Source: Coriobacteriia bacterium
GTDB taxonomy: Bacteria > Actinomycetota > Coriobacteriia > WRKU01 > WQUG01
Direction of reading: 5' to 3'
Length of the DNA stretch: 59,003 bases
NCBI GenBank assembly: GCA_009778715.1
Contig: WRFR01000007.1
Coordinates: 1-59,003, forward strand
Numbering within the stretch: the stretch's first letter is position 1; every line of letters starts with the position of its first letter. Shown here one piece after another: positions 42,293 to 51,001 of the stretch. Made by a program: the position numbers and the translations under genes. The notes under the pieces were generated by a model. That model was not told the origin of the DNA. It saw nothing but the letters and a program-made list of their open reading frames with translations, and did not search any database.

Positions 42293-43141
42293 CTAAACTG
42301 ACTTCAGGTAGTCGATGACCTCACGGTCGATCTTGCCATAGTCGCAGATGCGCTCCTCAAAGTTCTCAGTCGAGTAGAAAGTGTTGAGCGCTTCCTGCGC
42401 CGTTTCATTCCAGGCGTCACTCGCAGCGCCCGCGTAATAGCCGCCCTTGATTAGCTCAGCAAGCATGAAGGCGCTTGTGTCACCCTCAAGCGTGATGATG
42501 TTTTCGGGCTTGGTCTTGTAGAACAGGATGCGATACATCTTGAGGATGCGCCGCAGCTCTACGATGGGGTCGGGGTTCTCATCCACGCGGATGTCAACAT
42601 AGCGATCGTTGTTGCTCAGGTATCCGCCGTTCTCCTTGGCGATGTAGAGCGCCGCCGCCTGCATGCCCCGGCTGTCACCGCCAGCCTCAGCCGCGGCCAT
42701 GAGCGCCATGGTGAGCCGCTCCGCCAGATCCCCCACGGTCTCGGTAAACGCGCGCGCCATCGCCTGAACGGTCGCCTCGCTCACCAGGATATTGCCTTGG
42801 CAGGCGAAGTTCTCGCCCACGATACCCCCGGCCCAGTCCATACAGCCTGAGCCCGTAAACGTGGCCGCATGCCCCTGCGCGTCAATGACGCCGAATTGTC
42901 GGTCCTCAGCGCCCGGGTCAGCCGCGGTCAGGAGCTTGACTACCTCATCGACCGAGTGGCCCTCTTCCAACAGACGTAAGCCATCGGGGCCATACTTCGG
43001 GTTGGCCCAGGCCTGAGTCGCTATGGCGCCCACGCCCGCTTTGGCCCACGGCACGACGTTTCCCACGCAGGGGAACTTCGACTGGACGGCAACGCCGACC
43101 TCACCAGTTTGCGGGTCAAATCCAACGATCGAAAATGTCAT
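42293..43141 (-). CDS. DUF1028 family protein
   Basis: The product has 282 residues with AAAGGAGATACTC upstream. It matches DUF1028: TFSIVGFDPQTGEVGVAVQS, CVGNVVPWAKAGVGAIATQA, NPKYGPDGLRLLEEGHS and DAQGHAATFTGSGCMDWAGG. The family has an Ntn-hydrolase-like fold and often neighbours peptide transporters or amidohydrolases, as here (the ABC operon ends 107 bp upstream). The reaction is unknown. Confidence 0.92.
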   Translation of the reverse strand: MTFSIVGFDPQTGEVGVAVQSKFPCVGNVVPWAKAGVGAIATQAWANPKYGPDGLRLLEEGHSVDEVVKLLTAADPGAEDRQFGVIDAQGHAATFTGSGCMDWAGGIVGENFACQGNILVSEATVQAMARAFTETVGDLAERLTMALMAAAEAGGDSRGMQAAALYIAKENGGYLSNNDRYVDIRVDENPDPIVELRRILKMYRILFYKTKPENIITLEGDTSAFMLAELIKGGYYAGAASDAWNETAQEALNTFYSTENFEERICDYGKIDREVIDYLKSV

Positions 43142-43209
43142 GAGTATCTCCTTTGATTTCTTGAAACAGAAAAGCGCTGGCGCCCACGCTCTCTACCCAG
43201 CTATTACTT

Positions 43210-43238
43210 GATGACAAAGTACCAGGTACTTTGTCATC
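43210..43238. repeat. Perfect 29-bp palindrome of the TGACA...TGTCA family, copy f
   Basis: GATGACAAAGTACC and GGTACTTTGTCATC are exact complements around a single A. The outer arms match the dispersed family while the core is GTACCAGGTAC rather than GGGGTCAGGCACC. It starts 10 bp after the stop of the last ABC permease gene, where it could form the transcript's 3' hairpin. Confidence 0.8.
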
Positions 43239-43247
43239 CTTTGCCAC

Positions 43248-44267
43248 CTAGTTCTTCAGGTTCGGGTCGAGCGCGTCACGCAAGCCGTCACCCAAGAAGT
43301 TCAGGCACAGCACCACGATAAATATCATCATGCCAGCAAGCAGTGAGATATAGGGCGCGTTCTGGATATACTGCTGCCCATCTGAAAGGATCACGCCCCA
43401 CTCAGCGGTTGGCGGCTGTGCGCCCAAGCCCAAAAATGAGAGGCCAGCTGCCATCACGATCATCCAGCCCACATCAAGTGTCGCCGCGACAATGATCGGT
43501 GAAATACAGTTTGGCAGAATATGGCGCGTGATGATTCGCCAATCGCTCGCGCCTAAGGCACGCTCCGCCTGTATGAAGTCACGTTCTCGGAGCGAGAATA
43601 CTTGCCCACGCACAATACGGGCGTAGTACGGTATCCCCACGATCGAGATAGCGATCATTGCATTAGTAAGTCCCGGCCCCAGCGCCGCGATGATCGCAAT
43701 CGCCAGCAGGATGTAAGGAAACGCGTTGAGCACGTTTAACCCGAATATCGAAACGGTATCGACAAAACCCTTGTAGTATCCGGCCAAAAGCCCGATCACG
43801 ATGCCAAAAGCCAAGGCGACCAGCACCGCTGCTACACCGATCGTGACCGAGATACGTCCGCCGTAAATCAGCCGGGAAAGTACGTCACGACCCAGTTGAT
43901 CGGTACCGAATAAATGTCCCGGCGTGAAGGGCGGTTTAAGCCGATCGGTCAACACGACCGTGTAGGGATCATGCGGCGCGATCAAAGGAGCTAACGCAGA
44001 TATGACAATGACCGCTAACAAAAGGATCGCGCTTGCTACCGCCAACTTATCACGCCGCAAGCGACGCAGCGTATCCCTCCACATCGAGACGGTCTCGATA
44101 TCTTCTGCAGCCTCTGGCATCGCGCCATCGCTGCGTTGCGCAAACTGATCCGCTGCCAGATCCTCTTCCAAATCATGCTGGAGAAGAGCGTCTTCGTAGG
44201 TCTGCGCGTCTTCGGGCGCAAGGAACTCTTGCTCGCCTTCGCCTAGAACAACTTTCTCATCATCCAT
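43248..44267 (-). CDS. Oligopeptide/dipeptide ABC transporter permease (OppC/DppC-like)
   Basis: The product is 339 residues from the ATG at 44267 (GGAGGAGAG upstream). An acidic cytoplasmic tail of about 70 residues precedes the first helix (LAVASAILLLAVIVISALAP). The OppC family sequence DPYTVVLTDRLKPPFTPGHL followed by FGTDQLGRDVLSRLIYGGRI is present, as is the EAA loop REERALGASDWRIITRHILP-like stretch (AERALGASDWRIITRHILPN). The acidic N-terminal extension is longer than usual. It is last of the five-gene operon. Confidence 0.94.
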   Translation of the reverse strand: MDDEKVVLGEGEQEFLAPEDAQTYEDALLQHDLEEDLAADQFAQRSDGAMPEAAEDIETVSMWRDTLRRLRRDKLAVASAILLLAVIVISALAPLIAPHDPYTVVLTDRLKPPFTPGHLFGTDQLGRDVLSRLIYGGRISVTIGVAAVLVALAFGIVIGLLAGYYKGFVDTVSIFGLNVLNAFPYILLAIAIIAALGPGLTNAMIAISIVGIPYYARIVRGQVFSLRERDFIQAERALGASDWRIITRHILPNCISPIIVAATLDVGWMIVMAAGLSFLGLGAQPPTAEWGVILSDGQQYIQNAPYISLLAGMMIFIVVLCLNFLGDGLRDALDPNLKN

Positions 44268-44289
44268 ACTTTGATCTCTCCTCCTTTCC

Positions 44290-45234
44290 TCAGTACGTGA
44301 TACGTGGATCGAACGCGGCATACAAGAGATCGACCCCCAGGCTGACTAACACATAGACAGTCGCCACAAACAAAATCGTCCCTTGCACCAGGGGGAAGTC
44401 ACGATACAAGATCCCGCTCACCATCAACGATCCCAAACCAGGCCAGTTGAACACGACTTCAAGCAACACCTCACCAGATAGCAGGTAGCCAAACTGCGAA
44501 CCGACCACCGTGATAACGGGGATCAGTGAGTTGCGCAGCGCATGCTTATAGGCGATATTGTGTTTCGAGACGCCCTTGGCCTTCGCGGTGCGAATGAAGT
44601 CCTGCCGGGTGACTTCAAGCATGCTCGAGCGTGTCATACGCGCGATCGTCGCCATCGAGGCGATCGCCAGCGTGAATGCTGGCAAAATCAGATGCAGCAG
44701 CGTATCGCCCAGGGCGGTCACCCCCGGCGAGTGCATGTCAGAGACCGGCAGCCAACCTAATCGGATACCGAAGAACAGTTGGAGGATCAGCCCCAACCAG
44801 AACACCGGCAGGCAAAAGCCTACAAGCGAGGCAGTCATCATGAAGCGGTCGGCGAAGGAGTACTGCCGTGTGGCAGAGACAACACCGGCCAGAACGCCAA
44901 AGACTGTCGCGATGATCATCGCGGCTGCCGTCAGCAACATGGTCGCGCCAAAACGCTGCAAGATCAAGTCGAGCACCGGTTGCTTATAGTGAATCGAGTA
45001 ACCCCAGTCGCCACGGAAGATGTTCGTGATCCAACGCAGATACTGCTGCCAGATCGGCAGGTCAAGCCCAAGCTGGTGGCGGATGGTGGCAAGCTCTGTC
45101 GCTGTGGCCTTCGGCCCCAGCATGATAAGGGCAGGGTCTCCCGGAGTAAGCTGCATGATAAGAAAGACAAGTATTGAGACCCCCAGCAGCACTGGGATCA
45201 GCCCTAATAGTCGTTTTCCTATGTACTTAAGCAT
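44290..45234 (-). CDS. Oligopeptide/dipeptide ABC transporter permease (OppB/DppB-like)
   Basis: The product is 314 residues from the ATG at 45234 (GAGAGGC upstream). It opens MLKYIGKRLLGLIPVLLGVS with TPGDPALIMLGPKATATELA, the usual OppB start, and has the EAA loop TAKAKGVSKHNIAYKHALRN. Six membrane segments are expected. It pairs with the OppC-like protein encoded 22 bp downstream. Confidence 0.95.
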   Translation of the reverse strand: MLKYIGKRLLGLIPVLLGVSILVFLIMQLTPGDPALIMLGPKATATELATIRHQLGLDLPIWQQYLRWITNIFRGDWGYSIHYKQPVLDLILQRFGATMLLTAAAMIIATVFGVLAGVVSATRQYSFADRFMMTASLVGFCLPVFWLGLILQLFFGIRLGWLPVSDMHSPGVTALGDTLLHLILPAFTLAIASMATIARMTRSSMLEVTRQDFIRTAKAKGVSKHNIAYKHALRNSLIPVITVVGSQFGYLLSGEVLLEVVFNWPGLGSLMVSGILYRDFPLVQGTILFVATVYVLVSLGVDLLYAAFDPRITY

Positions 45235-45303
45235 ATGCCTCTCAAATCCTGCCTGGGGTGGGGAGGGGCGCAAAAGCGTCCCTCCCCCTCATGGTAACGA
45301 TAG

Positions 45304-46896
45304 CTAGTTCGACCAGCTTGCATCCTGGAAGCGGAAGAACCCACGTGGATTGACGACCACGCCGGTCAGACCCTTGTCATAGACAACGATCTGCTTCTCA
45401 TGATCGACCGTCACATACGGTACCTGCTCCATAATGATCTGCTGAGCCTTCTTGTAAGCAGCCGTACGAACCGCCGGATCTGAAGACTGCATGCCCTGCT
45501 TCAGGGCAGCGTCAAGATCAGCGTTCTTGAAGTACGCGCTGTTAAAGCCCGCGGCTGGCCATTGGTCGCCGCCACAGAGTACGCGCAGGAAGTTATCCGC
45601 GTCGCCGTTATCAGACATCCAGGACATCTGCCCCAGCAGCATGTCCTGACCCTTGGGATCACGGAACATCTTGTCAAGATAGGCGCCCCACTCAAGCTTC
45701 TGTATCTTGAGCGTTACTCCGCACTTGGCCATATCGGACTGAATGGCGGTTGCCATCGTATCAGCCTGCTGCATACCAGAGCCGGACTCAGGTACGTAGA
45801 AGTCGACAGTGAGATTGCTCTGCCCCGCCGCGGCCAAAAGCTCTTTGGCCTTTGTAGGATTGTAGTCATACTTCGGCACATCGTCGGTGTAGAACGGAAT
45901 CGCCGGAGGAAGCAGGTTGTCTGCCAGCGTACCGGTGTTGAGCAAGATACCATCTACGATCGCCTTGCGGTTGATGCCATACATGAACGCCTGGCGTACC
46001 CGAACGTCATTGAAGGGCTTCGTGTAGCAGTTCAGCGACAGGTACCAGGTGTGCAGGGACTCGCCCTCTTCGACCACATAGTTCTTGTTTGCCTTCAGGT
46101 TGGCAAGGTTATCCGGAATGATATCAACCATGAAGTTGAGCGTACCGGACTCAAACTCGTTCTGACGAACGTTGTCGTCCTTGATGAAACGATAGATCAG
46201 CGTCTTGATCTTAGGAGCGCCGCGCCAGTAATCCGGGTTAGCCTCAAGGTCAACCTCGGTGCCGGTCTTCCAGCTCTTGAATTTGAACGCGCCGGTCCCG
46301 ACCGGGTTCTTCGTGTAGTCCTTGCCATACTTCATGACAGCGGTGGGACTATTGATCGAGAACTGCGTCATAGCCATCATCGACAGGAAGGGAGCGAAGG
46401 GCTCCTTCAGTGTGAAGACCACGGTCTTGGCGTCAGGCGCCGTGCAGTCCTTGACCTCGCCAAAGATCGTCTCGGCATAGCCGTAGGTGCCGGTGTCATA
46501 GCCCGGGGCAGTCTTATCGGTCATGCGCTTGTAGTTCCAAACGACCGCCGGCGCGTCAAAGGCGGTGCCGTCCTGGAACTTGATGCCATCACGAAGATGG
46601 AACGTGTAGGTCAGGCCATCTGTTGAGATGTCCCAGGAAGTCGCAAGATCTGGCTCAACTTCCATGCTCTTGTCCTTGAAGCGCACCAGCGTGTCGTAGA
46701 TCTCGCTGGCAACACGATCAGAGTTGTAGTCAGTGATCTGCTCCTCATCGAGTGAGGTCGGTTCTGACGAGATACCGACGACTACCTGGTCCTTCGTCTT
46801 GTCGGCCGTTGTATTGCCGGAAGTCCCGCAGCCCGCAAGGGCCAGACTCCCTGTCAGTACGACCGCAAGCGCTACAAGTAGTACTTTTCTTTTCAT
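45304..46896 (-). CDS. Peptide-type ABC transporter substrate-binding lipoprotein (family 5)
   Basis: The product is 530 residues from the ATG at 46896 (AAGGAGG upstream). The signal peptide ends in lipobox ALAGC ([20 protein letters not shown], Cys near 24). SBP-5 signatures are ATSWDISTDGLTYTFHLRDG with IKFQDGTAFDAPAVVWNYKR, VGTGAFKFKSWKTGTEVDLE and VRVRQAFMYGINRKAIVDGI. Its start overlaps the upstream ATPase stop (ATGA). Peptide, dipeptide or nickel substrates are possible; sequence alone does not decide. Confidence 0.95.
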   Translation of the reverse strand: MKRKVLLVALAVVLTGSLALAGCGTSGNTTADKTKDQVVVGISSEPTSLDEEQITDYNSDRVASEIYDTLVRFKDKSMEVEPDLATSWDISTDGLTYTFHLRDGIKFQDGTAFDAPAVVWNYKRMTDKTAPGYDTGTYGYAETIFGEVKDCTAPDAKTVVFTLKEPFAPFLSMMAMTQFSINSPTAVMKYGKDYTKNPVGTGAFKFKSWKTGTEVDLEANPDYWRGAPKIKTLIYRFIKDDNVRQNEFESGTLNFMVDIIPDNLANLKANKNYVVEEGESLHTWYLSLNCYTKPFNDVRVRQAFMYGINRKAIVDGILLNTGTLADNLLPPAIPFYTDDVPKYDYNPTKAKELLAAAGQSNLTVDFYVPESGSGMQQADTMATAIQSDMAKCGVTLKIQKLEWGAYLDKMFRDPKGQDMLLGQMSWMSDNGDADNFLRVLCGGDQWPAAGFNSAYFKNADLDAALKQGMQSSDPAVRTAAYKKAQQIIMEQVPYVTVDHEKQIVVYDKGLTGVVVNPRGFFRFQDASWSN

Positions 46897-47933
46897 GTGT
46901 CCTCCTTGCATGTCGTTTCCGTCTCTGCGAAAGCGGAACTTGATCTCTCAGACGTGATGGTTGATGTATCGACTTTGTGACAGGCCACCCAATGGCCAGG
47001 CGCAAGCTCAGCCAAATCAGGACGACGGGTACGACATATCTCATCGCTGTACGGGCAGCGCTCGCAGAACGCGCAGCCTTCGGGCGGGTCGATCGGGGAT
47101 GGAACGTTGCCCTCCAAAATGAAGCGCTCACGTTCGATCGTAGGATCAGGTATGGGGATAGCAGACAGCAAAGCTTGGGTATAAGGGTGGAGCGGGTCTT
47201 CGTAGAGCGCATGGGCCGGGGACAACTCAACGATCTGCCCCAGGTACATGACGCCCACCCGGTCGCTCATATGCTTGATCACGTTGAGCCCATGGGCAAT
47301 GAACAGGTAAGTCAGCCCTAACTCGCGCTGCAGGTCTTTGAGCAGGTTGAGCACCTGGGACTGGACCGAGACGTCCAAAGCGCTGACCGGCTCGTCACAG
47401 ACGATGAACTGCGGGTCGACCGCAAGCGCGCGGGCGATGCCGATACGCTGGCGCTGCCCGCCACTGAATTCATGCGGAAAGCGATCTGACTGCGCGACCG
47501 AAAGCCCCACATAGCCTAAAAGCTCGTTGACGCGATTATGCAGAGCCTGGCCTTTGGCAAGATTGTGAATGATAAGCGGTTCTGCGATCGTGTCCCAAAT
47601 CTTCATGCGCGGATCAAGCGAGGCGTACGGGTCCTGGAAGATGATCTGCATCTTGCGGCGCAACGCCTTCTTCTGGGGGCCTTTGGCCGCAAATATATCC
47701 TGGCCTTCCAGCTTGACCATGCCGGAGGTCGGCTCAAGTAGATTGATGACGAGGCGCCCGGTTGTTGACTTGCCACAGCCAGATTCACCAACCAGGCCAA
47801 GAGTCTCGCACCGGTCAATCGTAAAAGAAATGTCGTGAACAGCACGGAGGATGGCCTTTTTGCCGTTAGCCTTGACGTTAAAGTTCTTTGAGAGATGCGC
47901 CACCTCAAGGAACGGCGCGGTGACTTCAGGCAT
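46893..47933 (-). CDS. Oligopeptide ABC transporter ATP-binding protein (OppF/DppF-like)
   Basis: The product has 346 residues. Walker A is GESGCGKS, the signature is [15 protein letters not shown], and Walker B is [16 protein letters not shown]. The C-terminal oligo_HPY segment has the Cys cluster [19 protein letters not shown]-like part ([20 protein letters not shown]), which holds an iron-sulfur cluster in some members. It begins 1 bp after the OppD-like gene. Confidence 0.95.
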   Translation of the reverse strand: MPEVTAPFLEVAHLSKNFNVKANGKKAILRAVHDISFTIDRCETLGLVGESGCGKSTTGRLVINLLEPTSGMVKLEGQDIFAAKGPQKKALRRKMQIIFQDPYASLDPRMKIWDTIAEPLIIHNLAKGQALHNRVNELLGYVGLSVAQSDRFPHEFSGGQRQRIGIARALAVDPQFIVCDEPVSALDVSVQSQVLNLLKDLQRELGLTYLFIAHGLNVIKHMSDRVGVMYLGQIVELSPAHALYEDPLHPYTQALLSAIPIPDPTIERERFILEGNVPSPIDPPEGCAFCERCPYSDEICRTRRPDLAELAPGHWVACHKVDTSTITSERSSSAFAETETTCKEDT

Positions 47934-47934
47934 G

Positions 47935-48993
47935 TCAGTTCCCCCCGTTCTGTTCGGCAGCGGCTTGTGCGGTAGCGTTAACGTTTAGATCAGCAAAATG
48001 GCAGCGCACGAAGTGTTCAGGCGCCAGCTCACGCAGAAGCGGCATCTCTTCACGGCATCGTTGCTGGCAAATCGGGCAACGGGGGGCAAACCGGCATCCC
48101 GCAGGATAACGCGCGGCGTTAGGCACGACCCCTTTGATGACGTAGAGCTCCTGCCCCTGCTGGTCAAGGCGTGGTATTGAGAGAAGCAAGCCCTGCGAGT
48201 AAGGGTGTGAAGGATGCGCAAAGATATCATCGACCGGCGCGGTCTCGACAATTTGGCCGGCGTACATGACGCCAACACTGTCGGCATTTTCTGCCACGAC
48301 GCCAAAATCATGCGTGATAAGCAGAATAGCCGTATGGAACTCATCCTGCATCTGCCGCAACAGGCGCAGGATCTGAGCCTGGATGGTCACATCAAGGGCA
48401 GAAGTAGGCTCATCAGCGATGATGAGCTTGGGATGGCAGACTAACGCCATGGCGATCATGACACGCTGGCGCATACCACCGGATAGCTGATGCGGATAAT
48501 CGCGTGCCCGCGTGGCAGGGTCAGGAATCCCGACCGCCTCAAGCATCGCGATGGCTTGTTCCTGAGCTTTGCGCTTGCGGGCGCGCTTGCCCAGAGGTTT
48601 GCCAGAGGCGTCGCACAGCTCCTGATGGAGCAGGATGGCCTCTGCGATCTGGTCGCCAATGCGAAACACCGGGTTAAGGCTCGTCATCGGCTCCTGGAAA
48701 ATCATCGAAATAGAGCGGCCGCGAATCTCACGCATTTGCTCGTCAGTGCGCTCAAGAAGATTCTCGCCCTCAAAGAAGATCTCGCCGCCAACGATCTTGC
48801 CGGGCGGGTCAGGAACGATCTGAAGGATCGATGAGGCCGTGACGCTCTTGCCGCTGCCGGATTCGCCGACCAACGCAAGGGTCTCTTGAGCGTGGATAGT
48901 GAACGTCACCCCGTCGACTGCCTTGTATATGTCTTTGCCGATAAAGAAATGCGTTTCAAGATCACGCACTTCAAGCAGCGGTCTTTCTTGCAC
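47935..48993 (-). CDS. Oligopeptide ABC transporter ATP-binding protein (OppD/DppD-like)
   Basis: The product has 352 residues and starts at a GTG (48993) with GGGGCC upstream. Walker A is GESGSGKS, the signature is [15 protein letters not shown] and Walker B is [16 protein letters not shown]. The C-terminal Cys cluster is [20 protein letters not shown]. It is first in the operon D-F-A-B-C. A minus-strand TATACT at 49032-49037 may be the promoter. Confidence 0.95.
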   Translation of the reverse strand: MQERPLLEVRDLETHFFIGKDIYKAVDGVTFTIHAQETLALVGESGSGKSVTASSILQIVPDPPGKIVGGEIFFEGENLLERTDEQMREIRGRSISMIFQEPMTSLNPVFRIGDQIAEAILLHQELCDASGKPLGKRARKRKAQEQAIAMLEAVGIPDPATRARDYPHQLSGGMRQRVMIAMALVCHPKLIIADEPTSALDVTIQAQILRLLRQMQDEFHTAILLITHDFGVVAENADSVGVMYAGQIVETAPVDDIFAHPSHPYSQGLLLSIPRLDQQGQELYVIKGVVPNAARYPAGCRFAPRCPICQQRCREEMPLLRELAPEHFVRCHFADLNVNATAQAAAEQNGGN

Positions 48994-49031
48994 CCTGGCC
49001 CCACTATCCGGACTGGTTTTTGATTTAGCTC

Positions 49032-49037
49032 AGTATA
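49032..49037 (-). promoter_or_regulatory. Probable -10 of the peptide ABC transporter operon
   Basis: TATACT on the minus strand lies 38 bases before the OppD-like GTG start, with a weak TTACGG 16 bases upstream of it. No other -10 candidate is as good between the two genes. Confidence 0.4.
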
Positions 49038-49071
49038 GCAGATTGGCGCATGCCCGTAAGCTGTTTTTGCG

Positions 49072-49986
49072 CTATTGCTGCTGGATAGCCTGTACAACCG
49101 GGGACTGGTCAGAAAGCGTCACATAATTCACGAGCACGCTTGAATTGATCCAAAGGGTATCACCGACGCCCCGTGCGATATCCTTCTGCGGGATCAGTTG
49201 CAAGTCATTCAGTGAAGTAATGGGCTGGTCCGCTTTTGCAGAAGCATCTTTGCGCATCATGACAAAAGCGTTCTTGATCCCGACCTGAGTCCCATTACGA
49301 ACGATCGTCCCATAAAGCACCGACTGGTCCGTAAGAAACACCGCCGAGTACTTTGCGTTCTTGATGTCGGCTGCCTTTGGCTCGACCACGTCAGTATACC
49401 CTGCTGTTATCTTGATCTCCTGAAGAACACTGGAGGAAGCAGGAAGTTCTTGCCACGTATAAAGGTTCTGGGGGTTGATGACCATATAGGGGAGCGGTTT
49501 GTAGAGCTCGCTGCCAACTTTGCTGTAGGTAGTCGGCCCAGTAGTGGCGCCCTTGCTGTCCGTTGGGGTATTGGCCCACCAGGCATTCCAGAGCAGGTAG
49601 GCCCTCAAAGATCGGTCATAGGTAAGGCGCCCGTAATAGTGATTGCCCGAGGCAAGATTGGCCTGCACCCATTGGCCATGCAGGAGAGTGGCGTCCTTTG
49701 CGGGAGCATTGATATCTAAGGGAGCAGCTTTCGAGGCTTTCACTTGCTGATAGATCACAAACGCGCTTGCTGCCCCTGCGGCAACCGCTATCACCAGCGC
49801 GATGAGTGAGAAGACCAGCGCTACCCGGGAAGCGCCTTTTCGCGGCGAAGGGTCACTTGCTTTTTCGCCCGCCTCTACCTTTGCGGACGTCTCTGCTTTC
49901 TTGTCTGTCGCTTTTACCTTTGCGGGCGTCTCTGCTTTCTTGTCTGTTGCTTTTACCTGCGGCTGCTCTTCATCATGTTCAGGCAT
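49072..49986 (-). CDS. Membrane-anchored protein of unknown function with KKAET repeats
   Basis: The product is 304 residues from the ATG at 49986 (AAGGGGAG 9 bases upstream). A longer frame begins at 50055 but its extra 23 residues are a translation of the palindrome at 50008-50038, so it is rejected. Two copies of VKATDKKAET, rich in Lys/Ala/Glu, fill residues 10-45. One membrane helix follows (about 53-78; VALVFSLIALVIAVAAGAAS). The external part contains ATLLHGQWVQANLASGNHYY and SVLYGTIVRNGTQVGIKNAF, resembling no family I know. It lies between metA and the peptide transporter. Confidence 0.75.
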   Translation of the reverse strand: MPEHDEEQPQVKATDKKAETPAKVKATDKKAETSAKVEAGEKASDPSPRKGASRVALVFSLIALVIAVAAGAASAFVIYQQVKASKAAPLDINAPAKDATLLHGQWVQANLASGNHYYGRLTYDRSLRAYLLWNAWWANTPTDSKGATTGPTTYSKVGSELYKPLPYMVINPQNLYTWQELPASSSVLQEIKITAGYTDVVEPKAADIKNAKYSAVFLTDQSVLYGTIVRNGTQVGIKNAFVMMRKDASAKADQPITSLNDLQLIPQKDIARGVGDTLWINSSVLVNYVTLSDQSPVVQAIQQQ

Positions 49987-50007
49987 TATATCGATCTCCC
50001 CTTCGCG

Positions 50008-50038
50008 TGACAAAATGGGGACTGTCCCCATTTTGTCA
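50008..50038. repeat. Perfect 31-bp palindrome of the TGACA...TGTCA family, copy e
   Basis: TGACAAAATGGGGAC and GTCCCCATTTTGTCA are exact complements around one T: a 15-bp stem. The outer arms match copies c and d, and the core is GGGGACTGTCCCC. It lies between metA and the membrane protein downstream. Confidence 0.85.
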
Positions 50039-50061
50039 TCCCCCTTGCGTGACATACGTTC

Positions 50062-50997
50062 TTATTCTATCCCGGTACGCGCCTGCAGCTCTGTCAGGTC
50101 GTACGGTGTTTCCTGGTAAACACAGTAGTTGAGCCAGTTCGTGAACAGCAGGTCGGCATGCGCGCGCCAACGTACGACCGGTGGCTTGCCCGGGTCGTCA
50201 TCGAGAAAGTAATGCCGGGGTGGCTCGATCACCAGGCCACTGGCACGGTCGCGCTCGTATTCCTGTTTGAGCGTGTCAGCCTCGTACTCCGCGTGTCCGG
50301 TCACAAACACCTGGCGCCCGTCCTTGCTTGCCGCAAGATAGGCGCCCGCCTCATCGGAAGCCGCCAAAAGGTCCAGGGCGTCGCAGGCTTTGATATCGTC
50401 GGCCGCGACCGTCGTATGGCGCGAGTGTGGCGCATAGAATACATCGTCGAAACCGCGCGTCAACTTGTTCATGGGATCGGTAACGGTGTGTTTGAACACC
50501 CCGAAGCACTTACGGGCCAGGGGATGCTTGTCGATGCCGTAGTAATGAAACAGCGCCGCCTGGGCTCCCCAGCAGATGAACAGCGAGCTGAAGACGCTGC
50601 GCTGTGCCCACTCAAAGATCGCCGCCAGCTCAGGCCAGTAATCAACCTCAGTAAAACCCAGGGTCTCGACCGGGGCGCCCGTCACGATAAGCCCGTCCCA
50701 ATGGGCGTCGGCGACCTCATCAAACGTGCTATAGAACACCGAGAGATGCTCGGGCGCGGTATGCTTTGCCTGATAGGTGGCAGTGCGCAGGAACGTCACT
50801 TCGACCTGCAAGGGCGAGTTGCCCAACACCCGCAGCAGTTGGGTCTCGGTCGTCTCTTTGGTCGGCATGAGGTTGAGTACCAGGATGTGAAGCGGGCGGA
50901 TATCCTGCTTCGCCGCGCGCACATCCGTCATGACAAAGACGTTTTCCTGCGCAAGCGTCGCTTCCGCGGGCAAACCATTCTTGATCTTGACCGGCAT
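50062..50997 (-). CDS. metA: Homoserine O-acyltransferase (MetA family), probably acetyl-CoA-specific
   Basis: The product is 311 residues from the ATG at 50997, where family homology begins (MPVKIKNGLPAEATLAQENV). The nucleophile is the Cys of SSLFICWGAQAAL, and the His and Glu of FVTGHAEYEADTL complete the site. In the GAPVETLGFTEVDYW stretch a Glu stands where MetA enzymes shown to use acetyl-CoA have Glu and E. coli (succinyl-CoA) has Gly, so O-acetylhomoserine is the likely product. It feeds methionine synthesis. No SAM riboswitch or other leader is visible; it starts 5 bp after the deacetylase gene. Confidence 0.94.
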   Translation of the reverse strand: MPVKIKNGLPAEATLAQENVFVMTDVRAAKQDIRPLHILVLNLMPTKETTETQLLRVLGNSPLQVEVTFLRTATYQAKHTAPEHLSVFYSTFDEVADAHWDGLIVTGAPVETLGFTEVDYWPELAAIFEWAQRSVFSSLFICWGAQAALFHYYGIDKHPLARKCFGVFKHTVTDPMNKLTRGFDDVFYAPHSRHTTVAADDIKACDALDLLAASDEAGAYLAASKDGRQVFVTGHAEYEADTLKQEYERDRASGLVIEPPRHYFLDDDPGKPPVVRWRAHADLLFTNWLNYCVYQETPYDLTELQARTGIE

Positions 50998-51001
50998 TCT
51001 C

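Noticed and set aside
49987-50055. N-terminal extension (MSRKGDDKMGTVPILSRE) of the membrane protein
   Set aside because: The extension is a translation of the palindromic repeat; a good SD precedes the downstream ATG at 49986.
50998-51001. SAM riboswitch controlling metA
   Set aside because: metA starts 5 bp after the deacetylase stop, so there is no leader to hold one.
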